This document shows positions 1 through 8,737 of a stretch of DNA of 35,066 bases, in pieces. Under the pieces are notes generated by a model that did not search any database, was not told where the DNA came from, and saw nothing but the letters and a program-made list of their open reading frames with translations. The position numbers and the translations under genes were made by a program. Source of the stretch: Verrucomicrobiia bacterium (GTDB lineage: Bacteria; Verrucomicrobiota; Verrucomicrobiia; Verrucomicrobiales; DEV007); NCBI GenBank assembly GCA_020439995.1, contig JAGROY010000138.1, positions 1-35,066 of the forward strand, written 5' to 3'. The number at the start of each line of letters is the position of its first letter. The first letter of the stretch is position 1.

Positions 1-81
1 GAAAACATGGTTGGCCACAAACTGGGTGAGTTTTCTCCAACGCGTAAGTTCATCGCCCACGGCGGGCTTACCCGTAAGTAA
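1..81 (+). CDS. rpsS: 30S ribosomal protein S19, C-terminal end (partial)
   Basis: The first 27 codons read as the end of ribosomal protein S19, with the family's C-terminal pattern GHKLGEFSPTRKF followed by a short basic tail, and stop with TAA at 79-81. S19 binds the 16S rRNA 3' domain together with S13 in the small-subunit head. The start lies upstream of the window. S19 normally stands directly before L22; here an extra secreted-protein gene intervenes. The reading frame differs from that of the long open frame at 11-919, so the upstream part of that open frame is not its coding sequence. Confidence 0.9.
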   Translation, partial: ENMVGHKLGEFSPTRKFIAHGGLTRK

Positions 82-106
82 TTTTATCGTCTCTGTTTTT
101 CAGCGA

Positions 107-919
107 ATGATTCCAACAAGCCAGCATAACCTTGCTACAGCCCTGACCGTTTTTGCGACGGCAGCGCTACTGCCTGTGTGTGCGTTGGCCCAGAGTGGGC
201 AGATTCCCGCTGAGATCGAATTGGCTGAAAAATCTGCAGCGCTGGATGCCGCGATAGCTCGGATACAAACGCTTCAGGATCAATTGGCCGTCGCGGAGAC
301 GCAAACCAGGGCATTGAAAGAGGCTCTAGCCACCGCAAATGCCGAAAACGTCGAGTTCAGTGAATCCTACCAGAACCTCCGGGTAAAGGTCGAGGCTCTT
401 GGGCCGGAACTTCTTGAGAAGGGAGACAGCGGGATTCGTAAGAAGCTTCTTAGCGCAGTTTCTGATTTGGGAATCGTGCAGAAGGAGAATGAGCGGCTCG
501 CCGATCAACTACTCATGGTGACCGAGTCAATCATGGCTTTCTTGAGCCTTGAGGACGAGACCAAGAAACCTGAGGTGCTGGCCAAGCTTGAGAAGAGCCT
601 CCGGGTTTCAGATCAGTTGCTGGGATTTCGGATGGATTCAGGCAAGCGAAGTGCAGGGATGCTGGAGGCAGCCCAAATCGTCAGTTTAAAGAAAGAGTGG
701 GGGCTGGCAGTGCTTGATGCTGGCTCTGAAAGTGGTGTCAAGATTGGAACTCCCATTGAATTTACCCGGGACGGAAGAACAATCGCCACCGCCACTATCG
801 TAGATGTCCGTGAGGCCATTTCCGGAGCAATCCTTACATCGCCCGCTGGAGCGCAAGATCCAGTCAGAATCGGTGATGGCATCCGCCTAGCCGTAGAAAC
901 AACTTTGCAGAATCAGTAA
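107..919 (+). CDS. secreted coiled-coil protein inserted in the ribosomal operon
   Basis: No named family recognised. I chose the ATG at 107 because the open frame upstream overlaps the end of rpsS and because this start gives a clean signal peptide: a hydrophobic stretch at about residues 10-25 ending in a CALAQ-like cleavage site. The mature protein (270 residues in all) has a heptad-rich coiled coil from about residue 35 to 105, a helical middle, and a C-terminal part (about 195-265) with the alternating pattern WGLAVLDAGSESGVKIGTPI. That pattern resembles the small beta-barrel domains of MreC-like or FlgT-like proteins, which is an inference. It sits 25 bases after rpsS and 5 bases before rplV, so it is almost certainly co-transcribed. 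Probably a periplasmic envelope protein. Confidence 0.75.
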   Translation: MIPTSQHNLATALTVFATAALLPVCALAQSGQIPAEIELAEKSAALDAAIARIQTLQDQLAVAETQTRALKEALATANAENVEFSESYQNLRVKVEALGPELLEKGDSGIRKKLLSAVSDLGIVQKENERLADQLLMVTESIMAFLSLEDETKKPEVLAKLEKSLRVSDQLLGFRMDSGKRSAGMLEAAQIVSLKKEWGLAVLDAGSESGVKIGTPIEFTRDGRTIATATIVDVREAISGAILTSPAGAQDPVRIGDGIRLAVETTLQNQ

Positions 920-924
920 CCACC

Positions 925-1377
925 ATGGAAGTCAGATCGTCTTACAGATACGCACGGATTTCACCGAAGAAGGCTCGCGACGTTGCTCGCGAAATCCAAA
1001 GCCTTCCGGTATCAACGGCTCTCAATATTCTTAATTTTACGCCAAGGAAGGCAGCTCTCCTCATTGGCAAGACGGTCAAATCCGCCATCGCCAATGCTGA
1101 GAACAACTTTGATCTGGATGTGAATCGCCTGGTAGTCAAAGAAGCGACTGTGAATGACGGTCCCAGCTTTCGTCGATTTAAGGCACGTGCCCGCGGTTCT
1201 GCCGGGCCCATCCGTCGTCGCACCAGTCACATAGACATCGTGCTCACCGACGAAATTACCTTGCCTGAACCGAAGCAGAAGAAATCAGGCGGTGCTAAGA
1301 AAAAATCAAAATCTGCCAAAGAAACGGCACCTGCTGCTGTCCAGGCTGAAGAAACCTCTGCAACCACCGAATCGTAA
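925..1377 (+). CDS. rplV: 50S ribosomal protein L22
   Basis: L22 binds 23S rRNA and lines the nascent-peptide exit tunnel with an extended beta hairpin. The family signature is clear: the YARISPKKARDVAREI start, central NAENNFDLD, and the basic loop RRFKARARGSAGPIRRRTSHIDIVL. At 150 residues it is about 35-40 longer than usual because of a C-terminal tail rich in Lys, Ala and Glu from about residue 115, which is likely disordered. No Shine-Dalgarno sequence precedes the ATG. Confidence 0.97.
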   Translation: MEVRSSYRYARISPKKARDVAREIQSLPVSTALNILNFTPRKAALLIGKTVKSAIANAENNFDLDVNRLVVKEATVNDGPSFRRFKARARGSAGPIRRRTSHIDIVLTDEITLPEPKQKKSGGAKKKSKSAKETAPAAVQAEETSATTES

Positions 1378-1404
1378 GCACGCACAACCGCACCGCACTC
1401 AGTT

Positions 1405-2214
1405 ATGGGACAGAAAATTAATCCGATCGGCTTCCGCCTCGCAGTCAACAAAGACTGGCGCTCCAAGTGGTACGCCCCCGAGTCAGAATTTGCAGATTTT
1501 CTTCATCGCGATCTGGCAATCCGCAAGCATCTCAAGAAGAAGCTTCAGACTGCCGCCTTGAGCAAGATTGTAATCGAACGTGCATGGGAAAGCGTCCGCG
1601 TCACGCTTCACACCGCTCGTCCTGGTCTCGTGATTGGCCGAAAAGGCTCTGAGATTGAGAAGATGAGTGCAGAACTTTCGAAGTTGTGTGGCGGCAAGGC
1701 CGTAAAGATCGACATCTACGAAATCAAGCAACCAGAACTGGATGCACAGCTTGTCGCTGAAAACGTTGCACTGCAGATGGAGCGCAGGATTTCTTTCCGT
1801 CGTGCCATGAAGCGTGCGATGCAGACATCAAGGGACTTTGGTGCTGAGGGAATCCGAATCCGTTGTGCTGGCCGACTGGGTGGTGCTGATATTGCACGCG
1901 CCGAATGGTATCGCGAGGGCAAAGTGCCTCTTCAGACGCTACGTGTTGATATTGATTACGGATTCGCCGAGGCCAAAACGGTTTACGGAATCATTGGAGT
2001 GAAGGTTTGGCTGAACAAGCCTGAAGAAGATCCGAACGCACCAGCACCGGAACGCCGCCGCCCAGGTGGTGATCGTGGTCAGCGCAGGGATCGAGGTCCC
2101 CGTGATGGACAGGGAGGCGATCGTCGTGATGCTGCGGCAACAAATGATGCCACACCAGCTGCTACTGAAGCACCGGCACCCACTGAGACACCAGCAGCTC
2201 CTGCTGCTGAGTAG
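1405..2214 (+). CDS. rpsC: 30S ribosomal protein S3
   Basis: S3 sits at the mRNA entry site of the small subunit. Visible features are the start [12 protein letters not shown], the KH-domain loop [14 protein letters not shown] near residue 75, and the C-terminal S3 domain with [20 protein letters not shown] and VWLNKPEE. The protein has 269 residues; the last 55 or so form an Arg/Gly-rich then Ala/Pro/Thr/Glu-rich low-complexity tail that ordinary S3 lacks. It starts 27 bases after rplV, with no recognisable Shine-Dalgarno sequence. Confidence 0.97.
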   Translation: MGQKINPIGFRLAVNKDWRSKWYAPESEFADFLHRDLAIRKHLKKKLQTAALSKIVIERAWESVRVTLHTARPGLVIGRKGSEIEKMSAELSKLCGGKAVKIDIYEIKQPELDAQLVAENVALQMERRISFRRAMKRAMQTSRDFGAEGIRIRCAGRLGGADIARAEWYREGKVPLQTLRVDIDYGFAEAKTVYGIIGVKVWLNKPEEDPNAPAPERRRPGGDRGQRRDRGPRDGQGGDRRDAAATNDATPAATEAPAPTETPAAPAAE

Positions 2215-2264
2215 ATTTCAACTCACTCAAACGAGAACGAAACTTTCCCAGTAGATAAACTGAC

Positions 2265-2675
2265 ATGGCAACAATACCTAGAAGAGTCAAATTCCGGAAA
2301 AGCCAGCGTGGCAGTCGCGCCGGTAATGCCCAGCGTGGTACTGATGTAAGCTTTGGTGAATACGGTCTCCAGACGCTGGAGCGTGGATGGATTACCAGCA
2401 ACCAGATCGAGGCATGCCGTATCTCGATCAACCGCTACCTCAAACGTAAAGGTAAGGTATGGATTCGCATTTTCCCACACAAGCCAATCACTGCCCGTCC
2501 ACCAGAAACCCGTATGGGTAAAGGTAAGGGAGCTCCAGCCGCTTGGGTCGCTGTAGTCCGTCCCGGCAACGTCCTGTTCGAGCTTTCCGGTGCTTCTGAA
2601 TCCGCTGCTAAAGAGGCTTTCCGCCTGGCAGCTAACAAACTGGGTGTCCGTTGCCGCTTCGTTAAGCGCCACTAG
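2265..2675 (+). CDS. rplP: 50S ribosomal protein L16
   Basis: L16 contacts 23S rRNA near the A-site tRNA and helps organise the peptidyl-transferase region. The 136-residue product has normal family length. It shows [16 protein letters not shown] at the start, [21 protein letters not shown], and the conserved core [19 protein letters not shown]. It lies 50 bases after rpsC and before rpmC, the usual S10-operon order. The ATG is preceded by an A-rich stretch, not a Shine-Dalgarno sequence. Confidence 0.97.
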   Translation: MATIPRRVKFRKSQRGSRAGNAQRGTDVSFGEYGLQTLERGWITSNQIEACRISINRYLKRKGKVWIRIFPHKPITARPPETRMGKGKGAPAAWVAVVRPGNVLFELSGASESAAKEAFRLAANKLGVRCRFVKRH

Positions 2676-2736
2676 CACCTGACTGACCTCGCAATCCTTT
2701 CCTTCGATATTTCAGCCGTATTCCTTTCCAACTAAG

Positions 2737-2943
2737 ATGAAGATCAATGAGTTTAAAGAAATGAGCTCCGACGAACTTATAGTTCGCCGCACTGAGCTTA
2801 AAGAGGAGACCTTCAACCTCAAGGTGCAGAAGGAAAGTGGACAGCTGGACAATCCAGCGCGCATCCGCACAGTGCGCCGTGCGGTTGCACGCATCGAAAC
2901 CATTCTGAGCGATCGCGGCAAAAGCGTTGCTGCCTCAGCCTGA
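2737..2943 (+). CDS. rpmC: 50S ribosomal protein L29
   Basis: L29 is a small two-helix protein at the exit of the nascent-peptide tunnel, next to L23. The 68-residue product carries the family pattern MKINEFKEMSSDEL, LKEETFNLKVQKESGQLDNPARIR and VRRAVARIETIL. The position between L16 and S17 is canonical. The 61-base gap to rplP shows no hairpin or convincing promoter. Confidence 0.95.
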   Translation: MKINEFKEMSSDELIVRRTELKEETFNLKVQKESGQLDNPARIRTVRRAVARIETILSDRGKSVAASA

Positions 2944-2986
2944 TACCGTGCGACATTGATCCTCTCGATTACCTTTACCTGACATT

Positions 2987-3304
2987 ATGAGCGACCAAGA
3001 ATCCAATGAAACACCAGCCGAAACCCTGGCGCCGGCACCAGCCGAAGCTGGCGGCCCTGAGCGAGCTTTGCGCAAGTCGCGGGTAGGTGTGGTGATTTCC
3101 GACAAGATGGATAAGACGATTGTCGTCGAAGTAACTCGGCGGGTTCCGCACCCGAAGTTCAAGAAGATCATCAAGCGCTCAACCAAGTTTTATGCTCACG
3201 ATGAGAAGGGTGAGGCAAAACTGGGAGACAAGGTTCGCATTGTTGAAGGTCGACCAATGAGCAAGCTCAAGCGCTGGCGTCTTCACGAGGTGCTCGCTCA
3301 CTAA
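2987..3304 (+). CDS. rpsQ: 30S ribosomal protein S17 with N-terminal extension
   Basis: S17 is an OB-fold protein that binds 16S rRNA early in assembly. The S17 core begins near residue 29: [20 protein letters not shown], then [33 protein letters not shown]. The first 28 residues are an acidic Ala/Pro/Glu-rich extension ([20 protein letters not shown]) absent from typical S17 of about 85 residues. The ATG at 2987 is the only in-frame ATG before the core, so the extension appears genuine unless a non-ATG start is used. Confidence 0.95.
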   Translation: MSDQESNETPAETLAPAPAEAGGPERALRKSRVGVVISDKMDKTIVVEVTRRVPHPKFKKIIKRSTKFYAHDEKGEAKLGDKVRIVEGRPMSKLKRWRLHEVLAH

Positions 3305-3375
3305 TGCTTTCCGAGGCTTTCCTCTTTTTTACAATATAACTGTATTTTCCTAACCTTTAAGGAGCTAGAACGACC

Positions 3376-3741
3376 ATGATACAAATGGAATCCAAAGTCC
3401 AGGTCGCCGACAACACCGGCGCCCGCGTCGCCAAGATGATCGGCGTGATTGGCAGCCGCAGCAAGCATGCGGGAGTGGGCGATGTGATTACCGCGCACAT
3501 CCGTGAGTCTACCCCCACTGCAAATGTGAAGAAAGGGGAGGTGGTTCGCGCGGTTGTTGTTCGCACTGCTGCTCCTATCCGTCGCAGTGACGGCTCCATC
3601 CTGCGGTTTGACCGCAATGCCATCGTCATTATTGACAAAGACAAGAATCCCAAGGGAACGCGTATATTTGGGCCGGTTGCCCGTGAATTGCGCGATCTCA
3701 ACTACATGAAAATTGTTTCACTTGCGCCGGAAGTATTATGA
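3376..3741 (+). CDS. rplN: 50S ribosomal protein L14
   Basis: L14 binds 23S rRNA and forms an intersubunit bridge with 16S helix 44. The 121-residue product shows [24 protein letters not shown], the [13 protein letters not shown] loop and the end [14 protein letters not shown]. It is one of the few genes here with a purine-rich GGAG upstream (3361-3364), but the spacing of 11 bases to the ATG is long. Its stop overlaps the rplX start (ATGA), suggesting coupled translation. Confidence 0.97.
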   Translation: MIQMESKVQVADNTGARVAKMIGVIGSRSKHAGVGDVITAHIRESTPTANVKKGEVVRAVVVRTAAPIRRSDGSILRFDRNAIVIIDKDKNPKGTRIFGPVARELRDLNYMKIVSLAPEVL

Positions 3742-3986
3742 GCAGAAAGAAGACACACGTTCGTCGCGGCGATCTCGTCGAGGTCATCTCTGGAAACCAT
3801 CGCGGAGCCAACGGAACAGTCCGTCAGGTGCTCGCTGCGAAAAATCAGGTTATCGTTGAGGGCGTCCGCATGATCAAAAAGCATGAGAAGAAGAGCCAGA
3901 TGAATCAGGAAGGTGCCATCATTGAGCGGGAAGGGCCGATCCACATATCTAACGTGAAGTTGATCGAGCGTCCGTCCAAGAGCTGA
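3738..3986 (+). CDS. rplX: 50S ribosomal protein L24
   Basis: L24 is an assembly initiator that binds the 5' region of 23S rRNA. The 82-residue product has the KOW motif near the N terminus ([20 protein letters not shown]) and the family segment [13 protein letters not shown]. It overlaps rplN by four bases. It is somewhat short for L24 (often about 100 residues); the C-terminal part ends soon after HISNVKLIE. Confidence 0.95.
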   Translation: MSRKKTHVRRGDLVEVISGNHRGANGTVRQVLAAKNQVIVEGVRMIKKHEKKSQMNQEGAIIEREGPIHISNVKLIERPSKS

Positions 3987-4058
3987 CCCTCATCTTTATC
4001 GCATATTTTTCTCTTTTTACCCTTATCCTGCGTTCGTTAACTTCACCGTTATAACAGT

Positions 4059-4625
4059 ATGGAACCCACACTGAAGAAATTTTACAAAGAGCAAGTCGCC
4101 CCCAAGCTGAAAGAGAGGTTGGAGCTGAAGAACGTCCACCAGATCCCAAAGATTGAGAAGGTGGTTCTAAACTGCGGCTTCGGCAAGCAGGCGGATCGCA
4201 AGCAGGCGATGGAAGACGTTGTGCGTGACTTGGCAGCGATCACCGGTCAACGGCCGATTACGACCAAAGCTCGTAAAAGCGTCGCTAACTTCAAGCTGCG
4301 TGAAGGTGAAACCATCGGAGCGAAGGTGACCCTTCGTGGTGACCAGATGTGGGAATTTCTTGAGCGCCTCATCAAAACGGCCATCCCGGTCATTCGTGAC
4401 TTCCGCGGAGTCTCTGCCAAGAGTTTCGATGGACGAGGCAATTATGCGCTAGGCATAAACGACCAGACTATTTTTCCTGAGCTTGATCTCGATCAAATCC
4501 AGAGACCCCTCGGTTTCGATATCTGTATCGTCACTACCTCGGACAACGATGATCACGCAAGAGTGCTCCTTGAAGAGCTGGGCATGCCATTCCGTAAGCC
4601 GCAGAAGAAGGAAACCGCAGCCTAA
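4059..4625 (+). CDS. rplE: 50S ribosomal protein L5
   Basis: L5 belongs to the central protuberance and binds 5S rRNA together with L18. The 188-residue product has normal length, with QIPKIEKVVLNCGFG, the loop TGQRPITTKARKSVANFKLR and the conserved IPVIRDFRGVSAKSFDGRGNY. In most bacteria rpsN (S14) follows; here only 21 bases separate rplE from rpsH, so S14 is missing from the cluster. A 72-base AT-rich gap separates it from rplX. Confidence 0.97.
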   Translation: MEPTLKKFYKEQVAPKLKERLELKNVHQIPKIEKVVLNCGFGKQADRKQAMEDVVRDLAAITGQRPITTKARKSVANFKLREGETIGAKVTLRGDQMWEFLERLIKTAIPVIRDFRGVSAKSFDGRGNYALGINDQTIFPELDLDQIQRPLGFDICIVTTSDNDDHARVLLEELGMPFRKPQKKETAA

Positions 4626-4646
4626 ACCGATCGAATTTTATTTTCT

Positions 4647-5045
4647 ATGAGTGCACTGTCAGATCCCATCTCTGATTTCCTAACCCGCCTTAAGAACGCC
4701 AGCCGTGCTGGCAAGGACGATTTTCGAGCCCCGTATTCCAAGATGAAGGGTGAGATTGCTCGGATTCTGAAGGAAGAGGGCTACATATGGTCTTACGAAG
4801 TCGATACCACAGGCAAGTTTCCTGAGATCCTCGTGAAAGCGAAGTATATGGACAATACGCCGGCGTTGACCGACCTGAAGCGCGTCAGCCGTCCTGGTCT
4901 GCGCCGCTACGTCGGTGTCGGTGATCTTCCTCGTGTTCTTGGAGGTTTGGGGATCTCGATCCTGTCTACTTCCAAAGGAGTTATGACGGGAACCCAGGCC
5001 CGCAAGCAAAACATTGGCGGCGAGTTGCTTGCATACGTCTGGTAG
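4647..5045 (+). CDS. rpsH: 30S ribosomal protein S8
   Basis: S8 binds the central domain of 16S rRNA and, in Escherichia coli, also represses spc-operon translation. The 132-residue product has the S8 pattern MSALSDPISDFLTRLKNAS, KRVSRPGLRRYVGVGDLPRV and the C-terminal GISILSTSKGVMTGTQARKQ with ending GGELLAYVW. The usual RNA-binding STSKG element is intact. The ATG is preceded by a U-rich tract (TTTTATTTTCT), not a Shine-Dalgarno sequence. Confidence 0.97.
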   Translation: MSALSDPISDFLTRLKNASRAGKDDFRAPYSKMKGEIARILKEEGYIWSYEVDTTGKFPEILVKAKYMDNTPALTDLKRVSRPGLRRYVGVGDLPRVLGGLGISILSTSKGVMTGTQARKQNIGGELLAYVW

Positions 5046-5090
5046 GTCGCTATTTCAGGAGTTTTTGAATTTCACCGAATACTTAGAGTC

Positions 5091-5630
5091 ATGTCGAGAA
5101 TTGGTAAACAAATCATCCCGCTTCCGGATAAAGTGAAGGTCACTGTCAGTGATGCTCAAGAAGTTGCGGTCGAGGGCCCAAAGGGCAAGCTATCCTATGT
5201 GTTGCCTGAGGGGATCACTTTCAGCCAGGACGAGAGCGGATTGTCCCTCAGTCGTTCCTCGGAAGATCGGAAAGTCCGGGCGCTTCATGGAACCGCACGA
5301 AGCTTGATCTCGAATATGGTGGCCGGCGTTAGCGCTGGTTTTGCGAGAGACCTCGAGATCATCGGAGTGGGTTTCCGCGCTGCAGTGAAAGGCAGTGACT
5401 TGGATTTGAGTCTGGGCTATTCACACCCTGTTCTTCATCCGATTCCGTCGGATTTGACTGTCACGGTCACGGATAATACGAAAATTCGTGTTGAAGGGAT
5501 CGACAAACAGCGTGTCGGGCAGTTTGCTGCCGACGTTCGCGCTTATTACCCGCCTGAGCCCTACAAAGGCAAGGGAGTTCGTTATGCCGGAGAGCACGTT
5601 CGCCGCAAGGCCGGAAAGAGCGTATCCTAA
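5091..5630 (+). CDS. rplF: 50S ribosomal protein L6
   Basis: L6 is a two-domain large-subunit protein near the factor-binding site. The 179-residue product has family length, with MSRIGKQIIPLPDKVKV, the central LHGTARSLISNMVAGVS and LEIIGVGFRAAVKGSDL, and the C-terminal RNA-binding segment PYKGKGVRYAGEHVRRKAGK. It stands between S8 and L18 as in the standard spc operon. Confidence 0.97.
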   Translation: MSRIGKQIIPLPDKVKVTVSDAQEVAVEGPKGKLSYVLPEGITFSQDESGLSLSRSSEDRKVRALHGTARSLISNMVAGVSAGFARDLEIIGVGFRAAVKGSDLDLSLGYSHPVLHPIPSDLTVTVTDNTKIRVEGIDKQRVGQFAADVRAYYPPEPYKGKGVRYAGEHVRRKAGKSVS

Positions 5631-5666
5631 TCTATTGATCTATTGCTTTAATTATCGTTCACGACC

Positions 5667-6023
5667 ATGCCGCATCTTAATCGCAAGGAAGTCCGCAGAA
5701 AGATCCACCGCCGTATTCGGAAGAAAGTGGAGGGCACCTTGGCGCGTCCGCGCCTCGCAGTGCATTTTTCAAATCAGCACATCTATGCTCAGGTCATCGA
5801 TGACGAGGCGGGTCGCACCATCGCTTCAGCATCTACGCTTGATAAAAGCATCGAATCCAAGGGGGCTAACGTTGCCGCTGCAACCCGGATTGGCGAAGTG
5901 ATTGCAGAGCGGGCGAAGAGCCAGAGCATTGAGGCGGTAGTATTCGATCGTGGAGGATTCCTCTACGAGGGGAAGGTGAAAGCCCTCGCCGACGCTGCCC
6001 GGGAAGGTGGCCTTAAGTTTTAG
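5667..6023 (+). CDS. rplR: 50S ribosomal protein L18
   Basis: L18 binds 5S rRNA and helps attach it to the large subunit. The 118-residue product has the basic N-terminal tail ([20 protein letters not shown]), then [20 protein letters not shown] and the C-terminal [26 protein letters not shown]. Length and position are canonical. No Shine-Dalgarno sequence is visible before the ATG. Confidence 0.97.
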   Translation: MPHLNRKEVRRKIHRRIRKKVEGTLARPRLAVHFSNQHIYAQVIDDEAGRTIASASTLDKSIESKGANVAAATRIGEVIAERAKSQSIEAVVFDRGGFLYEGKVKALADAAREGGLKF

Positions 6024-6056
6024 TAACGAGCACAACGAGCCAGCAGTATATTACTC

Positions 6057-6593
6057 ATGTCTGAATCAACACAAACATCTCATGGCGACTCTCCAGGATT
6101 TCGCGACGAAAAGCCGGAAGTAGCCGAGAAGTTAGTCTTCATCAACCGCTGTGCCAAGGTGGTCAAAGGTGGTCGCCGCTTTAGCTTCAGTGCGCTGGTC
6201 GTTTCTGGCGATCACAATGGCAATGTAGGTTATGGCTTTGGTAAGGCCAACGAAGTGGCAGAGGCTATCCGGAAAGCGTCGGAGTCTGCAAAGAAGTCGC
6301 TTCGTCCCGTCGCTCTTCGGGAGCACACGATTCCTCATCAGGTTCTTGGCGAGTATGGTGGGGGACGCGTTCTGCTGAAGCCGGCATCTCCGGGAACAGG
6401 AATTATCGCAGGGGGTGGTGTTCGTGCCGTGTGTGAGCTTGCCGGTGTTAAGGATGTCCTGGCTAAATCTCTGGGCTCCAACAACCATGGCAATGTCGTG
6501 AAGGCCACGATTGATGCTCTTGCCCAGTTGCGGACGAAAGAACAGATTTACAAATTGCGGGGCAAGAAGCTCGCATCCCAGAAAGCCATTTAA
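6057..6593 (+). CDS. rpsE: 30S ribosomal protein S5
   Basis: S5 contributes to decoding fidelity and to the mRNA entry channel. The 178-residue product has the N-terminal dsRNA-binding-like domain ([37 protein letters not shown]) and the C-terminal domain ([38 protein letters not shown]). The first 24 residues are a polar tail. In many bacteria rpmD (L30) lies between rpsE and rplO; the 55-base gap here contains no L30. Confidence 0.97.
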   Translation: MSESTQTSHGDSPGFRDEKPEVAEKLVFINRCAKVVKGGRRFSFSALVVSGDHNGNVGYGFGKANEVAEAIRKASESAKKSLRPVALREHTIPHQVLGEYGGGRVLLKPASPGTGIIAGGGVRAVCELAGVKDVLAKSLGSNNHGNVVKATIDALAQLRTKEQIYKLRGKKLASQKAI

Positions 6594-6648
6594 AGTCACT
6601 GTGTCGTCGGCAGACTGACACTCATTACGATTATTCTACGAGACTGCT

Positions 6649-7098
6649 ATGCGTCTAAATACACTTAAACCAAACCCCGGTTCCAAGCATCGTAAAAAGC
6701 GCCTTGGTTGCGGAGAGAGTTCCGGAAAGGGAAAGACCAGTGGTAAAGGCCACAAAGGTCAAAAAGCTCGTTCCGGTGGCGGTGCGCCTCTCGGATTCGA
6801 GGGCGGCCAGATGCCTATCTACCGGAGGCTCCCTCGTCGTGGCTTCAACAATGCACGCTTCCGCGATAAGATCGAAGTCGTGAGCGTTGGTTCTCTGGAG
6901 CAGCGCTTCGAGGCTGGTGCAACTGTGAACGAGGAGTCGCTCCGCGGGGTTGACCTCGTAAAGGGCAAGTTCGACGGCATTAAAATCCTGAGTGATGGTG
7001 ATCTTACCAAGTCGCTGACATTTGAGGGAGTTCGGGTGAGTGCTGCTGCCCGGGAGAAAATTGAAAAGGCTGGTGGGTCTATCGCCAGTGGGGAATAG
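6649..7098 (+). CDS. rplO: 50S ribosomal protein L15
   Basis: L15 is an intermediate-assembly protein of the large subunit with a long basic N-terminal extension. The 149-residue product begins MRLNTLKPNPGSKHRKKRLG, continues with the glycine/lysine-rich GKGHKGQKARSGGGAPLGF and QMPIYRRLPRRGFNN, and ends in the globular part with KSLTFEGVRVSAAAREKIE. It directly precedes secY, the standard order. Confidence 0.97.
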   Translation: MRLNTLKPNPGSKHRKKRLGCGESSGKGKTSGKGHKGQKARSGGGAPLGFEGGQMPIYRRLPRRGFNNARFRDKIEVVSVGSLEQRFEAGATVNEESLRGVDLVKGKFDGIKILSDGDLTKSLTFEGVRVSAAAREKIEKAGGSIASGE

Positions 7099-7167
7099 CC
7101 CTCTTGATCTGCATTCCACTGAGGAACTGAACGCTCTTCAATACTCTACGAAAACCGCCCTACCTGA

Positions 7168-8673
7168 ATGATTTCTGCCTTTACCAATTCGCTGAAAATT
7201 CCGGAACTGCGCCAGCGCATCTTTTTCACGCTGGCGATGGTTGTGATTATTCGGGTCGGTGTTCATATTACGCTGCCAGGAGTTGACTCGATCGTTGTCA
7301 ATGGCTGGTTGGACGCTCAGGATAAGGGTAATGTGCTGGGTGCGCTGCTCAATATCTTCAGCGGTGGTGGTATTCAGAAGTGTGCGGTCTTCGCATTGGG
7401 CATCATGCCTTACATCAGTGCTTCGATCATGATGCAACTGTTGACGGCAGTGGTGCCCAAGCTGAACAAGTTGGCCCGCGAGGACGGAGGTCGGCAGAAG
7501 GTGAATCAATTTACGCGTTACGCCGCCATTGTTCTTTGCGTCGTCCAAGGATATTTCATTTTGCAGGGTGTCGTCGATCCAAAGGGCAACTTCCTGATGA
7601 ACGGCTTGGACGATTACTTGGCAAGGACTGGTCAGGTGCTGGTGCCAAATCCTTCGATCTGGTTTTACATTGTGGGTGTTTCGACGCTGACTGCGGGAAC
7701 CATGTGCCTGATGTGGCTGGGTGAACAGATCACCGAGCGTGGAATTGGCAACGGCGTCTCGCTTGTGATTGCCGTGAACATCATTTCTGGACTTCCTGGC
7801 GCTATCGCTTCCGTCTTCGAAACATACATTAAGGGAGCGGCTGCAGCGAACGATCCCATGAAAGCCTTACAGTTGGTGATCCTGTTTGCCCTGTTGCTGG
7901 CTGTTATTGCAGGGGTCATTGCTCTTACGCAGGCAGTTCGGAAAGTTCCAATTCAGTTTGCCAAGCGCGTTGTAGGCAATAAGCAAATGGGAGGTCAGGC
8001 ATCTCATCTCCCATTGAAGGTGAACTACGCAGGCGTTATGCCGATCATTTTTGCTCAGGCTATCATCACCTTTCCCGTCACTTTTCTGGGATGGATCTTT
8101 AAAGGAGCGAGCTGGGTTGAAACCCTCAATCACTTGTTGAGAGACAACTCCTGGGTTTACCTTGGGGTTAACGCTGTTCTAATCTTCTTCTTCTCTTACT
8201 TCTGGGTTGCCACGATGTTTCAGCCTCAGCAGATTGCCGAGGACTTAAAGAAGCAGGGGGGCTATATCCCTGGTGTCCGACCAGGTAAACCTACAGCTGA
8301 CTTTCTTGATGTGACGATGGGGCGCCTGACTTTCGCGGGGGCAGTTTTCCTGACTGTTGTTGCCGTTTTGCCAAATTTGATTTCGACCGCGATGGGAGTG
8401 CCTATCAACGCGGCTCAGTTTCTCGGAGGCACCAGTGTTCTTATTCTAGTTGGAGTGCTTCTCGATGGCATGCGCCATGTGGAGACTCACTTGTTGCAGC
8501 GCAACTACGACGGATTCCTGCGCAAAGGTAAGATCCGCGGTCGATTCCGCCAGAGCGGAGGAGCTGCCGGTGGTGGTGGAAACGTCGGGAATACGAAGAT
8601 GCTGATTCTTTATGTGGTGCTTGGAATCTTCATGATTCTGGGAATGGTCTACTACATTCTTGAGCAGGGTTGA
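7168..8673 (+). CDS. secY: preprotein translocase subunit SecY
   Basis: SecY forms the protein-conducting channel of the Sec translocon with SecE and SecG in the inner membrane. The 501-residue product carries about ten hydrophobic segments. Signatures include an N-terminal amphipathic segment (IPELRQRIFFTLAMVV), the plug-region pattern NIFSGGGIQKCAVFALGIMPYIS with SASIMMQLL, and the C5-loop QQIAEDLKKQGGYIPGVRPGKPT. It is somewhat longer than E. coli SecY (443), mainly through loops and a Gly-rich segment near residue 470 before a last membrane helix. Confidence 0.97.
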   Translation: MISAFTNSLKIPELRQRIFFTLAMVVIIRVGVHITLPGVDSIVVNGWLDAQDKGNVLGALLNIFSGGGIQKCAVFALGIMPYISASIMMQLLTAVVPKLNKLAREDGGRQKVNQFTRYAAIVLCVVQGYFILQGVVDPKGNFLMNGLDDYLARTGQVLVPNPSIWFYIVGVSTLTAGTMCLMWLGEQITERGIGNGVSLVIAVNIISGLPGAIASVFETYIKGAAAANDPMKALQLVILFALLLAVIAGVIALTQAVRKVPIQFAKRVVGNKQMGGQASHLPLKVNYAGVMPIIFAQAIITFPVTFLGWIFKGASWVETLNHLLRDNSWVYLGVNAVLIFFFSYFWVATMFQPQQIAEDLKKQGGYIPGVRPGKPTADFLDVTMGRLTFAGAVFLTVVAVLPNLISTAMGVPINAAQFLGGTSVLILVGVLLDGMRHVETHLLQRNYDGFLRKGKIRGRFRQSGGAAGGGGNVGNTKMLILYVVLGIFMILGMVYYILEQG

Positions 8674-8737
8674 TTCCGGGGCGATTCGGCGCTGTGATTA
8701 ACGTTCTTTAAGCTGGTTTCCGGCTCACCGATCAATC

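Noticed and set aside
11..106. Extended N terminus of the 107-919 gene
   Set aside because: This part lies in a different frame over the S19 coding end and removes the signal peptide from the N terminus; ATG 107 fits far better.
3305..3375. Possible internal promoter before rplN (TTTACA, 17 bases, TAACCT)
   Set aside because: The -10 element is poor and AT-rich gaps of this kind occur elsewhere in the operon; sequence alone does not support it.
3987..4058. AT-rich gap before rplE as a promoter or leader
   Set aside because: No convincing -35/-10 pair or stable hairpin could be seen.
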